Positions 37,021 through 46,355 of a stretch of DNA of 64,000 nucleotides are shown here, in pieces (positions within the stretch are counted from its first letter, which is position 1; each line of letters starts with the position of its first letter). The notes beneath the pieces are model-generated. The model was given only the letters and a program-made list of their open reading frames with translations. It searched no databases and had not been told where the DNA came from. Origin of the DNA: an uncultured Poribacteria bacterium (GTDB lineage: Bacteria; Poribacteria; WGA-4E; WGA-3G); contig OX639973.1 in the NCBI GenBank assembly GCA_951828385.1, positions 6,054,845-6,118,844 of the forward strand, given 5' to 3'. The translations under genes were made by a program, and so were the position numbers.

Positions 37021-37884
37021 CTCGAAAATAATCGGGATTTCAAGTCGCAGGCTATTCCCCGCTTGTCCTTCAGGAAAAGATGGGTAAGGCACTGCATTTT
37101 GGACTGCAGCGATGGCAGCGTTATCAAGGGCTGTTGAACCAGAAGAATCAGAAACGACTGGATTCCGAATGGTGCCATCTTTGAAAAGCGTAAACCGAAC
37201 CGTTGTTGTAGTGCCATCATCGAGATTCCGTACACGTGGCGGGAAGCGTTGAACCTGTTTGATCCGCTCCCGTACCGCTTTTAGGAAATCGCTAAACGAC
37301 TGTTTCGCCTCGCCTAAGTTGACTGAGGCGAGCGCTAAGTTCCCCGGATCGTCGAACTCTGTTTCTGCAAGGCTCGTTCCCATATCCATTCTTGAGGCTA
37401 AGCTGGTACTTTCAAACTTCGGTACCTCGAATTTCGGCAGCGTTGTAACAATATTTGCCTGTTGTTGTGTCGCTCTGAACAGATTTCTGCCGATCCCTAC
37501 CGTGCTCGGGGCCATGACGCGACGTTCCGGTACATCACTCACTGGCAGTGTGAAGCGCGCGTTGCCCATCGGAATTTTAGCACTCGTCGTGACAGACTGT
37601 CCTTTCGGTACCCGGATTTTAGAAAACTTCGGTTGCTTCGGTTTTCGTGTTGTACGGGGTGGGGTGCGGCGTTTCGGCTGTGGTTTCGACGCTTCCAAAA
37701 CGACACTGTCTACTTTATCTTGGTTCATCTCCAACACTGTTTTGTGGATAAAGTAGATAGCACCGGCGATAATCCCGATGACATGCAGTCCGATTGCAAA
37801 GGTCCATGCAATGCGGATCGCTTTCTTTTTCTGTTTTTGGGCGGCTTCTCGGTTCTGCCGCTGAGCATCAGCAATCGTTATCAT
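37009..37884 (-). CDS. TonB-family energy transducer
   Basis: A single N-terminal membrane helix (IRIAWTFAIGLHVIGIIAGAIYFI) is followed by a basic Pro/Lys-rich linker (RRTPPRTTRKPKQPK) and a C-terminal TonB domain. The latter contains RIKQVQRFPPRVRNLDDGTTTVRFTLFK-type strands and NAVPYPSFPEG, the usual Y-P motif. It should pass proton-motive energy to the receptor encoded at 40057, in the same transcription unit. ExbB/ExbD are not in this window. Full length at 291 residues. Confidence 0.9.
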   Translation of the reverse strand: MITIADAQRQNREAAQKQKKKAIRIAWTFAIGLHVIGIIAGAIYFIHKTVLEMNQDKVDSVVLEASKPQPKRRTPPRTTRKPKQPKFSKIRVPKGQSVTTSAKIPMGNARFTLPVSDVPERRVMAPSTVGIGRNLFRATQQQANIVTTLPKFEVPKFESTSLASRMDMGTSLAETEFDDPGNLALASVNLGEAKQSFSDFLKAVRERIKQVQRFPPRVRNLDDGTTTTVRFTLFKDGTIRNPVVSDSSGSTALDNAAIAAVQNAVPYPSFPEGQAGNSLRLEIPIIFELAN

Positions 37885-37910
37885 ATTTTTTTCAGTCCTT
37901 CCTTCGGTAA

Positions 37911-38441
37911 TTAGTCTTTATAACTCAGCAACTTGTATTGATTGTTTTTAACAACTACCGAGCCGAGAATCTTCAATTCCCGTTTTTCCCCGGCGGTGTT
38001 CTGTAACGTCAAAACGGTCCCACGCAAAAGTTGAAATCCGTCGTAAATCTTTTGCGGTTGCTCGAAGCGGATGTCCACGAATTTCAGATTGTGGCCTCCG
38101 TAGTGATTAATCCACTTTTTCATGCCGATGTTACATTTATTATTCATATTTGACCAAGCAAAATCACCGGGAAAGTTACTTGGCGGACGACTCGCAGGAA
38201 ACGCGGGCCAAACCCAATCAAGGAATTCTTCGCGCTGCACACGCAAGCGATTCAAGTGTTCAATATTTTCGCGATTAAGTGCGTCAACGACTGCTATACC
38301 GAGTTGGTCTGGCGAGTGTAGGGGTTGGGTAACCCAACCCCTACGATTCGATTTCTCACACCCTACTAAACCGCTGTAGACAAACAGTGTCGTTAGAAGG
38401 ATGTAAAACGTGTAAACGGTGCGTTCATTACCTCTGTGCAC
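37911..38441 (-). CDS. Lipoprotein of TonB operon carrying an in-frame palindrome
   Basis: The start is probably GTG 38441, overlapping the end of the preceding gene by 14 bp, which suggests coupled translation. The signal peptide ends in a lipobox (GLVGC). Right after the Cys, codons for NRRGWVTQPLHS are made entirely from a 27-bp perfect palindrome (38318-38344) that appears to be an inserted dispersed repeat kept in frame. The rest is alpha/beta (VWPAFPASRPPSNFPGDF ... RELKILGSVVVKNNQYKLLSY). No family recognised. Its place between a beta-helix lipoprotein and TonB suggests a role in the same uptake system. Confidence 0.72.
   Translation of the reverse strand: MHRGNERTVYTFYILLTTLFVYSGLVGCEKSNRRGWVTQPLHSPDQLGIAVVDALNRENIEHLNRLRVQREEFLDWVWPAFPASRPPSNFPGDFAWSNMNNKCNIGMKKWINHYGGHNLKFVDIRFEQPQKIYDGFQLLRGTVLTLQNTAGEKRELKILGSVVVKNNQYKLLSYKD
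38318..38344. repeat. 27-bp perfect palindrome inside a coding sequence
   Basis: Thirteen-base arms GTAGGGGTTGGGT and ACCCAACCCCTAC flank a central A. It has a length divisible by three and no stop in the frame used, so the lipoprotein gene tolerates it. It looks like a mobile palindromic repeat of this genome. Confidence 0.75.
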
Positions 38442-39798
38442 TCGTTGTCCATCCCGTGGTCCAGTTGTTGCTTGGGCTCACGCCACCGACAAAGTCAACC
38501 TGTTCAAAGAACCCGTCACTCGGAGGAGTCGCGGGCGTGACTGCTTTCGCACCTGCGCTGGGTGTGAAGTTCGGTGTAGCCTTATTGAACGGATCTACCA
38601 AGCCTGGGTCGGTTTCTTTATTCCCATGGGAGGCTGCAAAATCGGCTTCGTCGAACCCATCATCGTCTTTTTCGTCTCCGAAGTTGCCTTTCTTATTTTC
38701 AAAGAAAATGCTATTCTTGACGACCAGCTTACCACTATCTGCTTGCACATGTGTCGCTTCGTTGTTGATATCGAGTCCGACTTTGTTAAATCCAGTAACG
38801 ATGAAGTTTGCGAATGTGCCAGCAGCACCTTCGCGAATCAACATACCGTTATCGCTTTCCGGACCCGCTGGATCACCGACAAGCGTCGCATTGTAGATAG
38901 TAGCGGCGGAACGTGGTGTTGCCTCGTTATCTTTACTGCTGTTATCAACTTCAAAGCCGTTATCTGCGTCGTCACCATACTGTTGTGCGACCCAGAATTG
39001 CCCTTTACCGGTCCAACCGTCTGTCCAGTCAAAGGAATCGTCGCGTGCACCCGTAACCATGACATATTTAAGGTTGACGGTGCCACCGAACATCTCAACG
39101 CCATCATCTTGGTTCATGTGTACTTGGACGTGATCGACGACAGTACCGGATCCAACACCTTGGAAGGCGATGCCGTTCAACTCGTTGTCAGGACTGAATT
39201 CGATGCCTGCGTACTCGACACGGACGTAGCGGAGAACACCACTACTGTCAGCAGGATTATTTCCACCGAATGCACCTGTGTCACCTTCACCGAAAGTTAT
39301 GCCTTGGTTCGTCGGGGCACTACCGTTGACAATCAAACCACCCCACTGTCCCCGTGCGCGGCTCCCTATAGCGGCATCACTGGACATAACGATAGGGGCA
39401 GATGCTGTCCCTTCTGCCATGATTTTAGAACCTTGGGCAATAATAAGTGTGCCATTGCTTGCCTGTTCACCGTAAACTTGGACACCCGGTTCAATGGTTA
39501 ATGTCGCGCCTCCTTCGACAAACACTGCACCCCGGAGGAGATAATCGTAAGCCGCCGAGAGCGTTTTATCGGCATTCAATTTGCCTTCAAGGATGACTAC
39601 GTCACGACCGTCAACAGTAATAATTTCTTCTTCTGGAACGAGTGTTTCTTCCGTTTCGTCGGTTTCTTCGTCATCGCTGCCACAGCCGACAAAAGCTAAC
39701 GCTACGCCAACCGAGAAAATGACCATTAACTGAAACAACCAATTCTGATACAAACCCCTTTTCCTTGGTGAGGCAGGACTGGACCCAATATTTAACAT
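38428..39798 (-). CDS. Lipoprotein with right-handed beta-helix
   Basis: AAGGAG precedes ATG 39798. The signal peptide ends with lipobox FVGC, then an acidic linker (SDDEETDETEETLVPEEE). The body has parallel beta-helix coils: VFVEGGATLTIEPGVQVYG, SAPIVMSSD, LRYVRVEYAGIE, VDHVQVHMNQDDGVEMFGG and LKYVMVTGARDDSFDW. Proteins of this kind lie next to TonB-dependent receptors in Bacteroidetes and related groups and are presumed surface ligand-binding partners. It precedes the small lipoprotein and TonB in one minus-strand unit with the receptor. Confidence 0.85.
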   Translation of the reverse strand: MLNIGSSPASPRKRGLYQNWLFQLMVIFSVGVALAFVGCGSDDEETDETEETLVPEEEIITVDGRDVVILEGKLNADKTLSAAYDYLLRGAVFVEGGATLTIEPGVQVYGEQASNGTLIIAQGSKIMAEGTASAPIVMSSDAAIGSRARGQWGGLIVNGSAPTNQGITFGEGDTGAFGGNNPADSSGVLRYVRVEYAGIEFSPDNELNGIAFQGVGSGTVVDHVQVHMNQDDGVEMFGGTVNLKYVMVTGARDDSFDWTDGWTGKGQFWVAQQYGDDADNGFEVDNSSKDNEATPRSAATIYNATLVGDPAGPESDNGMLIREGAAGTFANFIVTGFNKVGLDINNEATHVQADSGKLVVKNSIFFENKKGNFGDEKDDDGFDEADFAASHGNKETDPGLVDPFNKATPNFTPSAGAKAVTPATPPSDGFFEQVDFVGGVSPSNNWTTGWTTSAQR

Positions 39799-40056
39799 TA
39801 GCTATCTAAGCTCCTTTTTTGTTTTTTAGATGCCTAACCGATCTCGCGGACAGGCACAAATAATTGCGACTCGACGATACACATCGCCATTGATTTTACG
39901 TCGCTGTTATAAGTTTTCCTCATTCTTAAAGGATACCCATTAATTGTTGCAAAAGGTTGACAATATTATGATTTTTTCTCCTTCGCAAGCAGAGGTATTC
40001 AGTTTCCCATAAGCGTCAAGCGATAGCAGCGAATAATGAACTACTCGCAATTTATA

Positions 40057-42912
40057 TTACAAATTGTAACTTATCCCAAACGAGAACGATCTGCCTATCT
40101 TATACTCGACGTATGTTTCTTCACCAATTTTGTAATGAACATAAGGGTCAAGAAGGTTTTTCGCTGAAACACTGAATTTGAAATGATTTGCAACTGTCCG
40201 GCTGAAACTTGCATCCAATTGTCCACGGGGCTGCTCATAGACATCCGGTACCCCGTGGTTCCCCACTTCAGAGAGCCGCCGTCCAAAGATGTTATACGCA
40301 AGCGCACTTGAAATACCCCAGTTCGGGTCGTCAAAACCGACGGACACATTCACGATGTAAGGACATTGCCCCTGTAGTGGACGCTCAGAAGAAGTCTGAA
40401 TGCCGACATCTTCCGGCAAAACAACTTGCGAGGAGATCAACGCAGCGTTAGTGTTAATCGAAAAATTGCGCAACGCATCGGTAAGAACGCCTAAATTCTG
40501 ACGTGCTTCTAACTCTAAGCCGTAATTGTGGGCACCTTCGGCGTTTTCATAAGTGATTCGGACTTCAGCCTGCGGTTGGACAATCTGCTCAATCGGTTTT
40601 TGGAACCGCTTATAGAACGCACTTACTGCCAAAATACCGCCTATCTGTGGAAAAACTTCCCAACGAAAATCGAAGTTATCGATCTGCGTACGTTCTAACT
40701 CTGGATTACCAAGAATCGTCCTGCCGCCAACGAAATCTGTGAACTCAAAAGGTGCAAGTTCGCGGAAATCGGGACGTGTAATCGTACGAGATGCTGCAAA
40801 GCGCAAATTCATCCGCTCTGTTAAGCGATACGTTACATTTAACCCCGGCAGCCAATCAAGTGTTTGCAAATTCGCTTCAATTTCCTTGCGAGTGGCAGCG
40901 AACGGATCGTAGGTCGTGACCGTTTGATCGGAAGATTCCAATCGGACACCGCTCATCACTTGCCATTTGGCGGAAAGCGGTAAATCCAGCATCATATAAC
41001 CCGAGTAGATATTGTGATCTGCCAAGTAGTTATCAGTAGAACGCGTGGATTCTCGCAATTCAAAAACACGGGGCGCTATATTTTCGGTTTGGAAAAGTAT
41101 TTCTGGTTGGTCGGAGAGATTGACCGTAGCATCTACTTGGTCAGAGGGCAAGAATCTAAATCTGCGTACATCGAATGTACGCGCTCTGTCTCGGAGCATC
41201 CCGCCAAATTTGAAGAGACTTTCCGTTCCAATCCGAACTTTCCAATCGGCGCGGGCGTTATATTCATCGTCCTCAAGATCAAAGAAAAATCGGCTACCGC
41301 TTTGCGTGACATCACGGAATACGAAGGTGCCATCGCCTCTATCTTCATAGATATTCTCGCGCGTGTCTGGTTCATCGCGCGCTGCACGTGAATAGGTAAG
41401 CCGCCACTCCATAGAGACGGCAGAATCTTCCGGTACTTCTAACTCAGGTTCAGGTTCACCAAAGTTGAAATCATGCATCCCCGCGAACTGTCCGGAGAAA
41501 AGTTGGCGTTCAACGTATCGGAGTCGCGTACTCCGCATATCTGTGTTCCTATCGGCGTTGAAGCCTTTCCATGTTCGGGTTTCGTTTTCGGCAGTATGTG
41601 TCAAAAACGTCTTTAAACTGATGAGGTGTTCCGGTGAGAAGCGCAAACTGGTGTTTAAGACTGTCCCCCAATCTACTTCGTTACCGCTCCGTTCAATGTC
41701 GTAGGAGGTTACAGGGGAAAGCGTCTGGTTCAAACCTATACGATAGGCATTGCGAACTTGCGTGCCATAATTATGGCTGTTGCCGTAAGAGATGACACCC
41801 AAATAACCGAACTGTTTGCCAAAAATCGTCCTGCTATTCCCAAGACTAAATTTATAGCCTTGATTGACAGGTAACGGTTGGCGTTCCGGGGTCCAGACAT
41901 TCTCAAACGATTGCCCGAACGCCTGAATCTCTTGCGGCGTGAAGCCAGCAGGTGTAAAACGTCCACGCTCCCGGATCGGCACATCCGCTGCCTGATCTTC
42001 AATGATGCTCGGGAGTTGACGCGAACCGTCGTCAAAGCCTAAAAAGTCGTAATCGCCACCCGGATAAGTCAAACCTTCTTCCCCTGTTGCCTGTGTGTTG
42101 AAACCTGTTGACATCGATAGCGACATCGACAACGCTTCCGGGAAGTCTTTCGTGAACACTTGGACGGAACCGCCCGCGAAACCACCCGGTTGGTCAGGTG
42201 AGAACGTCTTTACTGTCTGTAGACTCGCGAGCAGGCTTGCCGGGAAAATATCCATCGGCACAACCCGTCTGTTCGGTTCAGGACTCGGAATTTCGACATT
42301 ATTGAGGAGCGTGTTACTATAGCGTTCTCCCAATCCACGCACAAAGACATAACGGCCACCGACAATGCTGACACCTGTCACCCGTTTAATAGCCTCACCC
42401 GCAGACGATGCCGGGAGTCGGCTCATCTCTTCCGTACTGATGCTATCCTCAATTCGGGAACTACGCATCCGTTGTTCAAGCAGCCCACGCTCACTGGATT
42501 GGCTCAGTTGGACCGGCATCTTAATCGCATCCAATTTCACCACTTGCGCCACCAATAGGACGCGAAGCGGTTCCGGTGTTTCGTCTGCTTTTACTTGAAG
42601 ATCCGTAACGACATAGGTATTATAAAACGACGCACTTGCTTGAATTTTGTAAGTACCGATCGGTAATTCCAGCGAAAACGTGCCAGTTTCGTCAGTTGTT
42701 ACACGGATTTGGGTATCAGTGACCCGGATTGTTACATCTACCAGCGGTGCCTCGGTGTTGCTATCTACAACAATACCTGTTATTTTCACGGGCGATTGCG
42801 TTTCATGGTTATCAGCACTTACTTCGCAGAATGTGAGTCCTGTGCCAATTAACAAAAGCAACAGGTATCCGATACGAAGGCGTCCACCGAAAAGTGGAAC
42901 CTGCAAACCCAT
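40057..42912 (-). CDS. TonB-dependent receptor with carboxypeptidase-like regulatory domain
   Basis: AGAGGA lies 9 nt before ATG 42912, which I prefer over upstream in-frame codons. After the signal sequence comes a carboxypeptidase-regulatory-like beta sandwich (VKITGIVVDSNTEAPLVDVT). The plug follows (SSAGEAIKRVTGVSIVGGRYVFVRGLGERY), then a 22-strand barrel ending FSFGISYNL with the terminal aromatic-x pattern. This is the outer-membrane gate; TonB at 37009 would energise it. The beta-helix lipoprotein downstream is its likely partner. Ligand unknown. The usual N-terminal TonB box was not identified with certainty. Confidence 0.93.
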   Translation of the reverse strand: MGLQVPLFGGRLRIGYLLLLLIGTGLTFCEVSADNHETQSPVKITGIVVDSNTEAPLVDVTIRVTDTQIRVTTDETGTFSLELPIGTYKIQASASFYNTYVVTDLQVKADETPEPLRVLLVAQVVKLDAIKMPVQLSQSSERGLLEQRMRSSRIEDSISTEEMSRLPASSAGEAIKRVTGVSIVGGRYVFVRGLGERYSNTLLNNVEIPSPEPNRRVVPMDIFPASLLASLQTVKTFSPDQPGGFAGGSVQVFTKDFPEALSMSLSMSTGFNTQATGEEGLTYPGGDYDFLGFDDGSRQLPSIIEDQAADVPIRERGRFTPAGFTPQEIQAFGQSFENVWTPERQPLPVNQGYKFSLGNSRTIFGKQFGYLGVISYGNSHNYGTQVRNAYRIGLNQTLSPVTSYDIERSGNEVDWGTVLNTSLRFSPEHLISLKTFLTHTAENETRTWKGFNADRNTDMRSTRLRYVERQLFSGQFAGMHDFNFGEPEPELEVPEDSAVSMEWRLTYSRAARDEPDTRENIYEDRGDGTFVFRDVTQSGSRFFFDLEDDEYNARADWKVRIGTESLFKFGGMLRDRARTFDVRRFRFLPSDQVDATVNLSDQPEILFQTENIAPRVFELRESTRSTDNYLADHNIYSGYMMLDLPLSAKWQVMSGVRLESSDQTVTTYDPFAATRKEIEANLQTLDWLPGLNVTYRLTERMNLRFAASRTITRPDFRELAPFEFTDFVGGRTILGNPELERTQIDNFDFRWEVFPQIGGILAVSAFYKRFQKPIEQIVQPQAEVRITYENAEGAHNYGLELEARQNLGVLTDALRNFSINTNAALISSQVVLPEDVGIQTSSERPLQGQCPYIVNVSVGFDDPNWGISSALAYNIFGRRLSEVGNHGVPDVYEQPRGQLDASFSRTVANHFKFSVSAKNLLDPYVHYKIGEETYVEYKIGRSFSFGISYNL

Positions 42913-43352
42913 ATTAAGAAGTCCTCTCATTTGATATTTTCTATCTTTAGGCAAATTTGAAATCCTCGTATAATTTTGTAAGGTGCAAAAAGTGTTCCGC
43001 CAACATTTCTATTCCCAATACTATTTCAACGATAAAAATTATAATCTCTGAATGCAACAAAAATGTGTGTTTTTTTTGTCAAAAAAATAGAAAACGGTCA
43101 GTACTCAGTTGTCAGTTATCAGTTTAAGGAGCACTCTGATTAATCAAATCTCTCTTTAACTGAGTACTGAAAGATTTTTCGCAGAAAAATCGTATTCTCA
43201 CTGCGAAGCAAACTGACAACTATTAAAACTGAAAGATTTTTCGCAGAAAAATCGTACTGACAACTACTAAAAAACCATTTCCCTTGATATTTTCTCTTGT
43301 AAACCCTATAATAATTAAGCATACATTATTCGGTTATTTCGGAGGTTAATCA
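42913..43352. repeat. Divergent intergenic region with dispersed palindromic repeat
   Basis: The half near the receptor gene is AT-rich and should contain its promoter. 43096-43270 is a repeat block of CAGTACTCAGTTGTCAGTTA type with two copies of the GATTTTTCGCAGAAAAATC palindrome, shared with 13981-14152 and 62018-62085. TATAATAATTAAG near 43307 could be the -10 region of the gene at 43353. Confidence 0.6.
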
Positions 43353-43913
43353 ATGATAGCCGAGCTGCTTCGCAAAAGCATTCATTTATCAGGACTCATC
43401 CTGCCGGTTATCTATCTCTTCTTGGATAAACCGACGATGTTGGTTCTAATGGGGATACTGACAGGTGGTGCGCTTGCCGTGGAATTCGTGAAATGGTGCT
43501 CCCCAGATTTCGGCGAGTTTTTTTTCAAAATTTTCAAACCGCTGCTCCGTAGCCATGAACGCAAAGGTGCGATGACAGGCGCGACCTATTATCTAATCAG
43601 TGCGTTCCTATGTATCCTCTTATTTGCTAAGACGCTTGCTATTGTCTGTATCTTTTTTATGATATTAGGGGATATGGCAGCTGCACTCGTCGGTAGAAAG
43701 TGGGGTAGGACGAAACTCCTCGGTAGAAAAAGTTTAGAGGGGAGTGCGGCGTGTTTCGTTGTTTGTGTCGCAATCGCTTTGGTGAAATTAAACCCTGTTA
43801 TCGCAATCGTTGGTGCCTTGGTCGCTACAATCGTGGAACTCATGCCCTTCCCGATTGACGATAATCTCACTGTGCCACTTATTTCCGGCGCAGTCATGCA
43901 CTTTCTAATGTGA
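43353..43913 (+). CDS. Polyprenol/diacylglycerol kinase-like membrane protein (SEC59/VTE5 family)
   Basis: TCGGAGG precedes ATG 43353. The protein has five or six hydrophobic helices. The family block GDMAAALVGRKWGRTKLLGR followed by KSLEGSAACF corresponds to the CTP-binding G-D-x-x-A-x-x-x-G and K-S-x-E-G motifs of dolichol kinase, phytol kinase and DGK1. It probably phosphorylates a polyprenol, phytol or diacylglycerol using CTP in the inner membrane. At 186 residues it is the short bacterial form. Confidence 0.85.
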   Translation: MIAELLRKSIHLSGLILPVIYLFLDKPTMLVLMGILTGGALAVEFVKWCSPDFGEFFFKIFKPLLRSHERKGAMTGATYYLISAFLCILLFAKTLAIVCIFFMILGDMAAALVGRKWGRTKLLGRKSLEGSAACFVVCVAIALVKLNPVIAIVGALVATIVELMPFPIDDNLTVPLISGAVMHFLM

Positions 43914-44029
43914 AGTAGCAGTCAGTTCGGATTTTTCCTCCGAAAAAATCCTTGAAGTTTTCAGTGGTTATAAGTTTGATTTTTTCTACAACCCTCTTAA
44001 CTTATAACTTATAACTTATAACTTATATT

Positions 44030-45148
44030 ATGGCGCATATCAAACTTGAAAACGTCGTAAAACGTTTCGGCGATGTCGTTGCCGTCAAAGATTTTAACCT
44101 CGAAGTTGAAGACAAAGAGTTCGTTGTTTTTCTGGGGCCCTCCGGCTGCGGTAAAACGACAACACTCCGTCTCATCGCAGGCTTGGAGAATCCTGAAGAA
44201 GGCGACATCTTTATTGATGGGCAACGGGTCAATGATCTTTCGCCTGCCGACCGGGACATCGCATTTGTCTTCCAATTCTACGCACTCTACCCACATCTGA
44301 ACGTCTACGATAACATCGCTTTCCCACTCAAAGCGGTAAAGGTTTCAAAAACGGAGATTGACACCCAAGTCAAGCGTGTTGCGGACATCCTACAAATATC
44401 TGACATGTTAAATAGGAAACCGAGCGTGCTCAGCGGTGGTGAGATGCAACGCGTCGCGCTCGGACGCGCAATGGTCCGCCAACCGAAAGTTTACCTGCTT
44501 GATGAACCTATGGCGAATTTAGACGCAAAGATGCGCGTTGACACGCGCGCCGAAATTAAACGACTCCAACATGAAATCGGCGCGACGACGATCTTTGTAA
44601 CGCATGACCAAGTTGAAGCGATGTCCCTTGCAGACAGAATCGCTGTGATTCACCAAGGCATCCTGCAACAGATCGGTACCCCGCATGAGATTTACAATAA
44701 ACCTCAGAGTCTTTTCGTTGCCGGATTTATGGGAATGCCTACCATGAACCTCCTTGACGCGGAACTCACGCTCAAGGATGGGGAATCCGTGCTACATCTC
44801 AGCCACACCGATATTCACCTTCGCCTCTCTCCAGAACGGCAGACAATGATCGCTTCAGGCGCGCAAGAAAACGGCTTGGTATTTGGTATTCGTCCAGAGC
44901 ATATCACAGCAGCGAATCAACCGAGTGAACATAATATTTCCGCACACGTGCATCTTATTGAACCGCTTGGGGCGGTGAACATCCTTGACATCCGTCTCGG
45001 TACCCATTCGGAGACGCAGGACCCTATTTTGCTTCGCGTGCGAACACATCCAACATTTCAGGTCGCAGTAGGCGATACGGTCTGGTTAGGTTTTGATGAA
45101 ACGGAAATGCATCTCTTCGACCGAGAGACAGAGCAAGCCGTCTGGTAA
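44030..45148 (+). CDS. ugpC: Sugar/glycerol-phosphate ABC importer ATPase (MalK/UgpC type)
   Basis: Walker A GPSGCGKTTTLR, signature LSGGEMQRVALGRAM, Walker B YLLDEPMANLDAKMR and H-loop VTHDQVEAM are intact. The C-terminal third has the OB-fold (TOBE) regulatory part typical of MalK/UgpC (VFGIRPEHI). At 372 residues it is full length. No permease or binding-protein gene is adjacent, so it probably energises several importers encoded elsewhere, as MsmK does. Upstream lie three AACTTATA repeats and no recognisable ribosome-binding site. Confidence 0.9.
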   Translation: MAHIKLENVVKRFGDVVAVKDFNLEVEDKEFVVFLGPSGCGKTTTLRLIAGLENPEEGDIFIDGQRVNDLSPADRDIAFVFQFYALYPHLNVYDNIAFPLKAVKVSKTEIDTQVKRVADILQISDMLNRKPSVLSGGEMQRVALGRAMVRQPKVYLLDEPMANLDAKMRVDTRAEIKRLQHEIGATTIFVTHDQVEAMSLADRIAVIHQGILQQIGTPHEIYNKPQSLFVAGFMGMPTMNLLDAELTLKDGESVLHLSHTDIHLRLSPERQTMIASGAQENGLVFGIRPEHITAANQPSEHNISAHVHLIEPLGAVNILDIRLGTHSETQDPILLRVRTHPTFQVAVGDTVWLGFDETEMHLFDRETEQAVW

Positions 45149-45193
45149 TTTCACTTGACAAATCAACGATTAAAAAAATGGAGGATAAAATAG

Positions 45194-46009
45194 ATGGAAG
45201 GCGACACGAGAAAAATAGAATGTCGTTTAGCAGCTTTCGACTTGGACGGAACACTACTCAGTAGTGATCATACGTTGTCACCGAAAAACCGAGAGGCACT
45301 TCAGGCACTCGCGGCAAATGATATACTCGTCGTATTAGTATCTGGAAGGATGCACCGGTCTATCCAACCCATTAGCGATCAGATCGGACTCGAAAATCCT
45401 ATTATCTCTTATAACGGGGGGATGGTACGCCATGCAACGACCACCGAGGTATATCACCACACGCCTGTGCCAACAGATGACGCGATGGCAGTTGTCAATG
45501 ACTGCATCGAGCAGGGATTACATCTCAATTTCTGTCTGAACGACGAGCTTTATGTCGCTGAACGCAACGCATGGAGCGATCTTTATGAAGCGCGGACAGG
45601 CGTTCCCGCTACGCCGATCGGAGACCTGCGCGAGTTAGCAGGTGAAACGCCAACGAAACTGCTGATAATCCATACGCCCGAAAAATTGCAACCGCTCTTA
45701 AGGCGTTTTCAAACCAATTATGCGGAGAAGCTTTATGTTACGCAGACCCAAGCAGAATATATTGAATTTATGAATCCAGAGGTTACTAAAGGGCGCGCAC
45801 TCACAGCACTCGCCAACCGGTTCAACATCCCGATGGATACGGTTGTCGCTTTTGGCGATAGTTATAACGATGAAAGTTTACTCAAAACAGCAGGTTTCGG
45901 AATAGCCATGGCAAACGCTGTGCCACCGATCCGTGATTGTGCCGACTTCATCACGACGACAAATGACGATAACGGGGTCGCAAAAGCGATTTCGGAATTG
46001 ATTCTCTGA
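45194..46009 (+). CDS. HAD-superfamily Cof-type phosphatase
   Basis: TGGAGGA precedes ATG 45194. HAD motif I is AFDLDGTLLSSD (nucleophile Asp), motif II VVLVSGR, motif III Lys in NPEVTKGRAL, motif IV VVAFGDSYNDESLL. The large alpha/beta cap between motifs II and III makes it a Cof/YbiV-type sugar-phosphate or FMN phosphatase. It is 45 bp after the ABC ATPase, so the two may be co-transcribed. Full length at 271 residues. Confidence 0.93.
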   Translation: MEGDTRKIECRLAAFDLDGTLLSSDHTLSPKNREALQALAANDILVVLVSGRMHRSIQPISDQIGLENPIISYNGGMVRHATTTEVYHHTPVPTDDAMAVVNDCIEQGLHLNFCLNDELYVAERNAWSDLYEARTGVPATPIGDLRELAGETPTKLLIIHTPEKLQPLLRRFQTNYAEKLYVTQTQAEYIEFMNPEVTKGRALTALANRFNIPMDTVVAFGDSYNDESLLKTAGFGIAMANAVPPIRDCADFITTTNDDNGVAKAISELIL

Positions 46010-46071
46010 CGCAGAAAACCCTTATTGCCCGTGGATATGATTTCAAGGCGCATAAATCTCTCGCTTACCGA

Positions 46072-46344
46072 TTATTGTCTCATGTTCGTTTCGTGGAACT
46101 TCGTATAAGGAAAATCCGCCACAAGGATGTAGGAATTCCCCTCCTGTTTCAAGTCCATCTTAACAGAGTTCGCTGAAAATTCAAAATACTTTGCCAGCAC
46201 CTCCGCTAATTCATGATGTAACCTCGTCATAACTCGGTCATCGACATCGAACCTGTCTTGGGTGATGACCAGTTTCAGGCGCTGTTTGGCGATACTACTG
46301 GATTTCGGTTTGCGCCCGAATAATTGTCTTATACTGATATTCAT
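46072..46344 (-). CDS. minE: Cell division topological specificity factor MinE
   Basis: Ninety residues with the MinE pattern: ISIRQLFGR at the start (membrane-targeting helix), AKQRLKLVITQDR (MinD-contact beta strand/helix), and the dimerisation part LAEVLAKYFEFSANSVKMDL. AAGGAG precedes the ATG. It stimulates the MinD ATPase and so confines the MinCD inhibitor away from mid-cell. Last gene of the minCDE operon, 11 bp after minD. The tail PYTKFHETNMRQ is short but usual. Confidence 0.93.
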   Translation of the reverse strand: MNISIRQLFGRKPKSSSIAKQRLKLVITQDRFDVDDRVMTRLHHELAEVLAKYFEFSANSVKMDLKQEGNSYILVADFPYTKFHETNMRQ

Positions 46345-46355
46345 CAGAAAACTCC

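Noticed and set aside
38419-39501. Long plus-strand frame of about 360 codons opposite the beta-helix lipoprotein gene
   Set aside because: It has no ribosome-binding site and no protein-like composition (Cys/Thr/Val-rich), and mirrors the codon use of the real minus-strand gene, which has a signal peptide and clear beta-helix repeats.
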